This document shows positions 52,619-59,620 of a DNA stretch of 59,620 nucleotides, one piece after another. The first letter of the stretch is position 1. Every line of letters begins with the position of its first letter. The DNA lies in assembly GCF_000185845.1 (NCBI RefSeq), contig NZ_GL629647.1, forward strand, positions 1,386,021 through 1,445,640, read 5' to 3'. A program made the position numbers and the translations under genes. The stretch is from Segatella salivae DSM 15606. Its GTDB lineage: Bacteria > Bacteroidota > Bacteroidia > Bacteroidales > Bacteroidaceae. The notes beneath the pieces were generated by a model. It did not search any database and was not told the DNA's origin. It saw only the letters and a program-made list of their open reading frames with translations.

Positions 52619-54889
52619 TTACACTGGATCAACATCATAATAAATATGTAAGGCGGCATAACGCTTGTCTTGCATCATCTGCTTTTGAACGTAACGAAGC
52701 ACTTCACGCACACGCTTTTGATCAATTCCATTCTCAAGTTTAATGATAATCTTACGGATATGCATTGTCTTTACGCGTGCAATCGCAGGCTTATCTGGCC
52801 CAAGTATACGGTCAGAAAAGTATTGACGCAGGCGACTTCCCATTTCTAATGCAGCTGTCTCTACTATCTCATTTTTGTTATGTTTGAGGTAAACATAAAC
52901 CAAATGAAAGAAAGGTGGGTAATGGAATAGGGCACGTTCATCAAGTAAATCCGCACAAAACAATTTGAAATCATGCGCTACAACCTGCCTGATTATAGGC
53001 AAGTCAGCACTCTTTGTCTGCAGAATCACAAGTCCTTGTCGCCCCTTTCGGCCCGCACGCCCACTCACTTGACTCATCATCATGAATGCATGCTCATAGG
53101 CACGAAAGTCAGGATAGTTCATCATTGCATCTGCATCGAGTATCCCTACAACGCTAACATTGTCGAAATCAAGGCCTTTACTAATCATCTGAGTGCCTAT
53201 AAGTATGTTCGTTCTTCCTGCTGAAAAGTCAGCAATAATACGCTCATAAGCATTCCGTGTGTGTGTGGTGTCGAGATCCATACGCGCCACCCGTGCTTCA
53301 GGAAAGAGCTCTCGAACCTGATTTTCAATCTTTTCTGTGCCATAACCCCTACTGACAAGTTTCTCACTTCCACACTGAGGGCATTTTGTAGGCATGCTAT
53401 ACGTGAAGCCACAATAGTGACATGAGAGTAGATTTAGATTCTTATGAACCGTCAAAGTGACATCACAATTCGTGCACTTTGGCACCCAACCACACTCCGT
53501 ACACTCTATTCTTGGTGCAAAACCACGCCGATTTTGAAACAAAATTACTTGCTTTCCGTCTTGCAAAGCATTGCCAATCGCTTGCAAAAGTCGTGGCGAA
53601 AACAGACCTTGCATCATCTTTCTATGCTGCAAATCCTTTACATCTACCACATCAATCTGAGGCAGTTCTATCCCCTTAAAGCGTGTAGAAAGCGTCACGA
53701 GTCCATACTTTCCTTGCTGTGCATTGTAGTAACTTTCCATCGAAGGAGTGGCAGTTCCCAACAAGGTTTTAGCCTTATAAAGCGATGCTAACACGACAGC
53801 TGAGCTTCTGGCATGATAGCGCGGAGAGGGCTCTTGCTGCTTAAAACTCGTCTCATGTTCCTCATCTATGATAACCAGTCCAAGCTTCTGAAAGGGCAGA
53901 AAGACAGCACTGCGCGCCCCAAGCACAATATCATAGGGAGCATTGGAAAGCTGTTTGTTCCATATTTCCACACGCTCGGCATCGCTATATTTAGAATGAT
54001 AGATGCCCAATCGATTTCCAAAAACCTTCTTCAACCGGCTCGTTATCTGCACAGTTAAGGCGATTTCTGGCAAGAGATAAAGCACTTGCTCGCCCCGATC
54101 GAGTGCCTGCTGAATGAGATGAATATAGATTTCTGTCTTACCGCTTGATGTTACACCATGCAAAAGCACTACATTTTTCTCAGCAAACTGCTCATTTATC
54201 GAGTTAAAAGCTTCTGTTTGAGCTTCGTTCAACGGCTTCATCAACTCTGGATGTGCCTCTTCTGAAGTATTCAAACGGCCCACCTCCTTCTGATAAAGCA
54301 CAAGCATTCCGCGATCAACCAATGCTTTAATGACTGCCAACGATGTGTTTGTGGCGTTCATCAACTCTTCACGTGTCAACTCAACCGGCTGTTGTTGAGG
54401 CGCATCGCCATGGAGTGTATCCCAATGAGAGAGTGCAAGAAAACCCTCAAAAGCCTTTTGTTGTTTCGTGGCACGCGCCAAAAGATTCAACGCAACATGC
54501 AGCGTCTGCTCATTACGATAGGCAGAACCCAGCGTAATATACGTCTCTGTCTTCGGTCGATAGCCTTCTTCCGCCTTCAATCCCGAGGGCAATGCAGCCT
54601 TATAGATATCTCCCAACGGCGAGAGATAATAGTCGGAAATCCATTGCCAAAGCCTCATTTGCTGCGGAAGCAATATGGGGCGCTGATCAACCACCTCTAT
54701 GATAGGCTTCACTTCAAATGCAGGCGGCTCGTCAACAAGGCGCATCACGATGCCAATATAATGCTTTGATTTACCCAACGGCACGAGCACACGACCTCCC
54801 ACCTGTACACTTGCCACTTGTTTCTCGGCAACTGAATAGGTGAACAGCCCGTCTAAGGGCAACGGAAGAACCACTTCTACGAATTTCAT
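52619..54889 (-). CDS. priA: Primosomal protein N' (replication restart helicase)
   Basis: Protein of 756 aa. The N-terminal DNA-binding part begins MKFVEVVLPLPLDGLFTYSV. Walker A is in GVTSSGKTEIY, Walker B in IIDEEHE, and eight zinc-binding cysteines lie between helicase lobes (CTECGWVPKCTNC, CHYCGF, CPQCGSE). Rebuilds stalled replication forks. The frame is open to 54976, but the family start is the Met at 54889, and a promoter (54897-54930) falls inside the extension. Transcription would start within a few nt of this ATG. Confidence 0.96.
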   Translation of the reverse strand: MKFVEVVLPLPLDGLFTYSVAEKQVASVQVGGRVLVPLGKSKHYIGIVMRLVDEPPAFEVKPIIEVVDQRPILLPQQMRLWQWISDYYLSPLGDIYKAALPSGLKAEEGYRPKTETYITLGSAYRNEQTLHVALNLLARATKQQKAFEGFLALSHWDTLHGDAPQQQPVELTREELMNATNTSLAVIKALVDRGMLVLYQKEVGRLNTSEEAHPELMKPLNEAQTEAFNSINEQFAEKNVVLLHGVTSSGKTEIYIHLIQQALDRGEQVLYLLPEIALTVQITSRLKKVFGNRLGIYHSKYSDAERVEIWNKQLSNAPYDIVLGARSAVFLPFQKLGLVIIDEEHETSFKQQEPSPRYHARSSAVVLASLYKAKTLLGTATPSMESYYNAQQGKYGLVTLSTRFKGIELPQIDVVDVKDLQHRKMMQGLFSPRLLQAIGNALQDGKQVILFQNRRGFAPRIECTECGWVPKCTNCDVTLTVHKNLNLLSCHYCGFTYSMPTKCPQCGSEKLVSRGYGTEKIENQVRELFPEARVARMDLDTTHTRNAYERIIADFSAGRTNILIGTQMISKGLDFDNVSVVGILDADAMMNYPDFRAYEHAFMMMSQVSGRAGRKGRQGLVILQTKSADLPIIRQVVAHDFKLFCADLLDERALFHYPPFFHLVYVYLKHNKNEIVETAALEMGSRLRQYFSDRILGPDKPAIARVKTMHIRKIIIKLENGIDQKRVREVLRYVQKQMMQDKRYAALHIYYDVDPV

Positions 54890-54896
54890 GCGCCTG

Positions 54897-54930
54897 CAAA
54901 GATAAATAAAATAATGGGATTTCCGACAAA
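54897..54930 (-). promoter_or_regulatory. priA promoter, near-leaderless
   Basis: Minus strand: TTTG at 54930-54927, 22-nt spacer, TATCTTTG at 54904-54897. Start of transcription expected at about 54891, 0-2 nt from the ATG at 54889. Confidence 0.55.
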
Positions 54931-55103
54931 ATGCAGGAGGAAAAGGAGGCTCAAAACATTGCAGACGTGCGGTCAACTCACTTCAAGCTTCATGCAAAAA
55001 ACAGGTTGAAGATTATCAGGAGAACACGCATTGAAAGTTGGCTCGCAACATCCTGTTTTCCCACAAACAAGACATGAATTCCCCGTTTACAGAAAACCAC
55101 ACT

Positions 55104-55191
55104 GCAACTTGCGTCACTTTACGCTGTAATCTCTATCATTTTACCACGCAATATAACGCAGATTGCAAAGTAAAGCAGGGCATGATATTTC
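55104..55191 (+). repeat. 22-bp tandem repeat array, locus 6 (four units)
   Basis: Units begin at 55104, 55126, 55148 and 55170: gcaacttgcgtcactttac, gtaatctctatcattttacc, gcaatataacgcagattg and gtaaagcagggcatgatatt. They follow the consensus register (gcgtaaaatgagccagatt) at exact 22-nt steps. Lies in the gap 54890-55324 between divergent priA and the PAP2 gene, which otherwise holds their promoters; 54931-55080 shows nothing else. Confidence 0.6.
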
Positions 55192-55288
55192 TGTTAATAT
55201 CAGCAACATCTTTATCAACTGTCCTCTCTTAAGGATAGATTAGTATAAACTTTCGGACATATAGCTTTCACTTTTCAATCGTTTTATA

Positions 55289-55296
55289 TATCTTTG
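55289..55296 (+). promoter_or_regulatory. -7 element for PAP2-barrel gene
   Basis: TATCTTTG fits the Bacteroidetes -7 consensus; -33 not clear. Leader about 22 nt. Confidence 0.45.
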
Positions 55297-55324
55297 CCAC
55301 AGAAATAAAGTCCGACAACTGTAA

Positions 55325-56975
55325 ATGCATCACGCCAATTCAATCATAAAACACAAGAACTGTCGCGCGTTAGTAAGTTTCATATTTCTTTTCACTGCTG
55401 CAAATTGTTTGGCAACCACATCTATGACAGACTCTTTAAGCAATATCACTGAGGAAACAAGCCTTACTGACAGCATGGGAAATGCAGTTCATCATAACAC
55501 GCAGGAATACAGATACAGGGTCAACGCTTCTATGTCATTGGCAGGGCTGCCATGGATAGTGGCAGGAATTGCACTAAGAAGTGAGAAAAGAAATATCAGG
55601 GAAGTACGCAATAAATTCCAACTGAATTTCCACCAATCTGCAGATAACTATATACAATATGCTCCACTATTGCTGACCACAGGACTGAAAGTTGCGGGAG
55701 TGGAGGGGCGAAGCAGTCTCAAACGCTATGCTGTCAGCAGTGCAGCTTCATTGATTATCACGGCTACTTTAGTAGAAACCATGAAATATTCTGTCAGAGA
55801 ACTTCGCCCGGATGGTTCGACAAACAAATCTTTCCCCTCCGGTCATACGGCCACAGCCTTTAGTGCTGCCACAATACTCCATAAAGAATATGGCATGACT
55901 CGAAGCCCATGGTACAGTATTGCAGGCTATATGCTTGCTACGGCAACAGGCTGTATGCGCGTATTTAACAACAGACATTGAGCAAGCGACACGTTTGCCG
56001 GTGCGGGTATTGGTATTCTGTCTACAGAAATGGGCTATACTTTGGGGGGATTTACTTTTCAAGAACAAAGGTTTGTTACGCCATGACAGGGATAACGAAC
56101 TTGACCTTTATAAGTACCCAAGTTTCTTCAATGTGCAAATGGGTATCGGCCTAAGTGAGCGTCATCTTGATTTCATGGAGCATCTTCCCGGACTGAACGA
56201 ATATTATCATGGGCAAAAGAAACGAAAGATTAAACTTTCACGTGGCATTGCCGTTGGCGTCGAGAGTGCCTATTTTCTAAATCGGAATATTGGCTTGGGT
56301 GGACGTCTGATGATTACATCACGTAATGTCAAAGGATATGATAAGGATGCACTGCATCCTATTGGAATTCTGAGCCAGCTCGCTTCTGCAAATGCCGGAT
56401 TTCTTGACAGCTACACACTGACCGTTGAATCTAACCACATGGCAGAGTTCAACTGGAGCGGTGGAGTATACTTCAATTTCCCTATCAGCAAAAGGTTTGC
56501 ATTAGGTTCAAAACTCCTTGTGGGCAGAAGCTATTTAGATGGCATTGCTGTCACTGCTGAAGTTAAAGGACATCAGCGAGATATTGCATTTGAATATGAA
56601 CCGCAACATGGTAAGACCGTGCCGACACTCGAAATAAAAGGAAACGGAAAAGATAACGGGAAGCCCTACTACAGCAAGTGGAATTTCTTTCAAGTGGGTG
56701 GAGATAATGCAACGATTATCGGAACAGGACTTTCTGCCACCTTTGCTTATAAATCGAGAATGGCATGGAAAGTCTTTCTTGATTACAATTTTGTGCGTTG
56801 CACCTACAGGTCAACCTATACTCCCACTCTTTTCCTTAAAGATGCCGGCCACTCTATAACTCTCAACGGACAAACAGTCAATAACATCAGTGACTATATT
56901 GCCCCTTACGTTGCCTCACAAAAGAAAAGCGTCTCCCAACCCATTCTTGGCGCTGCATTCTCTTTCTGCTTCTGA
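55325..56975 (+). pseudogene. PAP2 phosphatase fused to outer-membrane barrel, disrupted
   Basis: The intact product would be about 550 aa: a signal peptide, a PAP2 acid-phosphatase domain, then a C-terminal barrel-like domain ending in Phe. The PAP2 motifs are KYSVRELRP (residues about 153-161), PSGH, and the third motif R-x5-H-x3-D near 212-222. Two lesions break it. A TGA stop (55979-55981) stands where relatives have Trp, between the His and Asp of the third motif (NNRH-stop-ASD). Then a run of six G (56044-56049) shifts the frame by +1; five G would continue GYTLG into DLLFKNKGLLRH. After the shift the frame runs to 56975. Such enzymes dephosphorylate lipid or sugar phosphates in the periplasm. 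Sequencing errors could explain one lesion, less easily both. Confidence 0.85.
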
Positions 56976-57068
56976 ATGCTCATAACTTCCTCGCCAAGGC
57001 ATAACTAACTGAAAGACACTGCTACGAATATATACATTAATAACTATATAACGCTACCCTTATATAAA

Positions 57069-57134
57069 ATAGTTCTATCCATTCTCTATGTTCAACACTT
57101 TTATTTATTAAAGCAAAGAAACGGATAGAACTAT
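57069..57134. repeat. Perfect 12-bp inverted repeat downstream of SusD-like gene
   Basis: ATAGTTCTATCC (57069-57080) and GGATAGAACTAT (57123-57134), separated by 42 nt of AT-rich DNA. On the minus strand it lies 62 nt past the SusD-like stop and is followed by TTTATATA, so it may be a terminator with a long loop. No gene in 56976-57195. Confidence 0.6.
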
Positions 57135-57195
57135 AAATAGTTAAGTTATTACTCCTTTTAATAACTTACAACATCCATTAGACTATGAAGATCGA

Positions 57196-58820
57196 TTATT
57201 CAGCCTTATTAGATTTTTGATACCCTTCATTTTGTGTAAGTTTCAAATTTCGTTGCATCTCATTGAGAGATATAGGCCACAGGAGATCAGTTTGTTTAAT
57301 CTTAGCACCCGCTCCATTATTAGCACCAACGAGATCAACATAGACAACTTCTCCACTACGAAGAATATTAGAAATAATAGGGAATTTACCCGTACGCACG
57401 CAATCATCCCAGATTTTCATTTCCAGAGGGAATTCACGTAATCTTTCGGTCCAGCATAGTTCAATAAACTTCTCTTTAGAAAGATTCATCAAATTAGCTT
57501 TAAGTGTAGACACACTTTGACCAAGTGCTCGAGACTGCACTTGAGCTAAATAATCTGCAGCTTGTGCTGTTACTCCCTGAATATGAGTCAAAGCTTCTGC
57601 CGCATCTAACAATGTTTCTGCATAACGATAAATATTCCAATCTTTTGTACCTCTACTTGTATATAAATCAGCCTCTTCATCAAAAAAATACCAACAACCT
57701 ATTTGATCATAATAAGCAGGATCTGATGAAGTTACATTGCCAAAAACAGGCATATTCCAACTCTTTCCATTATTAGGATTCGTATATGACGTTGCAAAAA
57801 ATTGCTTTTCTTGTCCTCTTAAATCATCATCAGTATAGATATTTAAGAAACGTCCTGTAGGGCCAAACACACGTTCAAAAATAGAATACTTATCAAAGAC
57901 TCCTGTTGCGGATGAAGTGAAAGCATAAGTTGGGCGCCATCCTGAAGTAGAGACAGCGTTATCAAATTCCTCTGCATATATAACTTCAGGAAGATCGTCT
58001 AACGTTCTGAGTTTGTTATATGCACTTTTAAGTGCTCTATCATCATTCTTGGTTAATTGATAAAGACCAGATTGAATAATATCTTTAGCACAAGAAGCTG
58101 CCTTTTCATAATTTCCTATAAACATATACATGTCTGTAAGAGCCATTTCTGCAACATATTTTGTTATTCGATGAGAATTGTTCTGCCATGTTCCTACTGT
58201 CAGATTATTTACAGCGTCTGTCAAATCTTGCTCTACCAAAGCAAGAACCTTTGTTTTAGATGTACGTTCTAATTGCATATTTTGGGAAGCACTATAATAA
58301 GCTTCTGTAGACAACGGAACGTCCCCAAACACTTTTACAAGGAAGAAATAATTCATTCCTCGAAAGAATTTAGCTTCAGCCTCAAGTTGTTTTTTTGCAG
58401 AATCTGAAATTTTAACTCCATTTGCATTAATATTATTTATCACACTATTAGCAATATTGATAGCGTTATAACAGACATCCCAAACACCATCCATAGTACC
58501 GGAGACTGTATTTGTTTCAGCTTGTCGTGTAAGTTCACGTGCAAATTTACAAACTTGTTCCTGTCCTTCATATGAATTTCGGAAATATCCTGTTAGCATT
58601 GACGAAATTGAGGCAAAAGGGCCGATGTATGCACTCCCTGCATTCGTATATTGATTAACGAACCCTGACCGATAGAGGAGATTTACTTGTCCACTAAAAT
58701 GCTGCTCCGTCTTATTAAAATCGTTCCTTGTTAGCATTGATTCAGGTTTTTCTTCAAGCCAACTATCGCAAGAACAGAAAAACAATCCTAAACTAATCGA
58801 TAATATATATAATTTTTCAT
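57196..58820 (-). CDS. SusD/RagB-family lipoprotein, start frameshifted
   Basis: The clear frame covers codons from 58785 (529 aa, no ATG). It is a SusD-type glycan-binding lipoprotein with lipobox FFCSC. The family segment KAAELSLARSEYFRGMNYFF appears here as QLEAEAKFFRGMNYFFLVKV, with TPR-like helices and a C-terminal LRKNPAQNEGY-like LTQNEGYQ. In frame upstream, the codons read EKLYILSISLGLFFCSC, a full signal peptide, but there is no start codon in that frame. An ATG at 58820 is followed by five A (58813-58817); six A would give MKKLYILSISLG in frame. So the gene is frameshifted at codons 2-3 by one lost A, or uses an unusual start. SusC lies 26 nt upstream. Confidence 0.8.
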
Positions 58821-58846
58821 ATATGTAATTCTATAAAGTTATTAAA

Positions 58847-59620
58847 TCAAAATGTAACATTGACCCCAAATGTATATGTCCGAGAACGGGGATAAGAATA
58901 GAAAGTCATATTCTGACCAAACTGATCACCATGAGAAGATGATTCTGGATCAAAGCCATTAAACTTACTGGAAGTCATAAGTGCTAAATTATTTCCACTT
59001 ATATAGACACGCAACCCATGAACACCTAAATTACGACATATATCAGAAGAGAACGTATAACCTAATTGCAACATATTCAATCTAAGGTATGAACCACTAC
59101 ATATCCAACTAGAATCGATTGTTGTATCCTGTCCTGCATGTCCAGAGTTACATAGTCGAATCATTTGTTCCATCGTCTTAGGATTAGTTCCATCATAAGC
59201 GTCATAAAGTATATTCTTTAGACCATTTGTAATACCAAATCTATCATAAGTTGGATGATAGAATTGCTGCATAGTTTGAACTCCCATGACAAATTGCCAA
59301 TCCATTGTTATATCAAAACCTTTATAATTAAAAGTATTAGAGAAGTCTCCTGTCCAATCAGGGAGACCTTTTCCAATAATTTCTTTCTTAGCAGAACGAT
59401 TAGGCCGCCCTATCTGATGTACACTGTATTTAGAAGTCCCTATTTGTATGGCCGAACAAAGTCCATTATCAACATCTTTCTGAGACCATTTCTCAGTCTG
59501 CTGCATTTCTTTAGTTATAACACCATAACGACGATAACCATAGAAACTACCCATACTTTCACCTACACGTAAGATTGCTTCTGAACCTCCTACCCAACCC
59601 ATAAGTTCGATATCTTCATC
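58847..59620 (-). CDS. SusC/RagA TonB-dependent receptor, C-terminal part (partial)
   Basis: The frame is open to the window edge at 59620, so the N-terminus lies outside; 257 codons are visible. It shows the SusC C-terminal region (LMGWVGGSEAILRVGESMGS, then FYGYRRYGV, GLPDWTGDFSNTFNYKGFD, WICSGSYLRLNMLQLGYTF) and ends in the aromatic barrel signal FGVNVTF. Imports glycans or peptides with the SusD-like partner. Substrate cannot be judged from this piece. Confidence 0.95.
   Translation of the reverse strand, partial: DEDIELMGWVGGSEAILRVGESMGSFYGYRRYGVITKEMQQTEKWSQKDVDNGLCSAIQIGTSKYSVHQIGRPNRSAKKEIIGKGLPDWTGDFSNTFNYKGFDITMDWQFVMGVQTMQQFYHPTYDRFGITNGLKNILYDAYDGTNPKTMEQMIRLCNSGHAGQDTTIDSSWICSGSYLRLNMLQLGYTFSSDICRNLGVHGLRVYISGNNLALMTSSKFNGFDPESSSHGDQFGQNMTFYSYPRSRTYTFGVNVTF

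Noticed and set aside
55979..55981. TGA read as Trp (recoding) in the PAP2 gene
   Set aside because: Genes in the window end normally at TGA (for example the flavoprotein at 3399), and the same gene has an independent frameshift, so a pseudogene is simpler.
55920..56975. Separate gene for the downstream barrel frame
   Set aside because: The first 40 codons of that frame overlap the PAP2 frame and look random; homology-like sequence begins only at the G6 shift. It is the tail of the broken gene.

Overview
The window looks like a chromosomal segment of a Bacteroidales bacterium, most likely a member of the Prevotellaceae. The support is the gene content (SusC/SusD pair, DUF3943 outer-membrane protein, fimbrillin/FISUMP lipoprotein, DUF3467 protein, FadL-type porin), the many short lipoproteins with a Cys after the signal peptide, and recurrent promoters of the Bacteroidetes type (TTTG or TTG about 20 nt before TAnnTTTG). 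Base composition is moderately AT-rich. Genus and species cannot be fixed from the sequence alone.

Layout. 1-3400: a DUF1634/TauE-SafE anion exporter pair, a DUF3467 protein with its own promoter, and a divergent HI0933-like flavoprotein. 3464-16154 (minus strand): a surface-structure region. A small 62-71 aa peptide and a fimbrillin-like lipoprotein with a FISUMP domain come first. A five-gene operon follows: TPR protein, two DUF3575-type proteins, an OmpA-domain protein, and a 1447-aa outer-membrane protein built of three ~380-aa repeat units. 16844-31634 (minus): the core information-processing block rpsU-xerC-hpf, then four tRNAs, tuf, tRNA-Trp, secE-nusG-rplKAJL-rpoBC. A hairpin attenuator lies between rplL and rpoB.

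32188-39999 (plus): a BASS-family transporter with a structured leader, DUF3737 protein plus PatB-type C-S lyase, an M16 protease plus nitroreductase, and a small two-TM protein. 40108-45978: a 7TM-HD phosphodiesterase divergent from gltX-waaA, then a lipoprotein. 46049-51689: a lipoprotein, a DUF3943 protein with surface repeats, and a convergent FadL-type porin. 51998-56975: a small lipoprotein, priA with a near-leaderless promoter, and a PAP2-barrel gene broken by a stop codon and a frameshift. 57196-59620: a SusD-like gene whose start is out of frame in an A tract, and the C-terminal part of its SusC partner, cut by the window edge.

Two signals stand out. First, six intergenic regions (about 3464, 16546, 31889, 39183, 46925, 55104) carry degenerate tandem arrays of the same 22-bp unit (core gcgtaaaatgagccagatt), all in the same orientation and 7-15 kb apart. 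Some are followed by a shared tail and a hairpin. Nothing in the annotated genes explains them. Second, the surface operon with its multi-barrel protein sits between rpoC and the DUF3467 gene, which I recall as neighbours in related genomes, so it may be an inserted surface-appendage or secretion locus.
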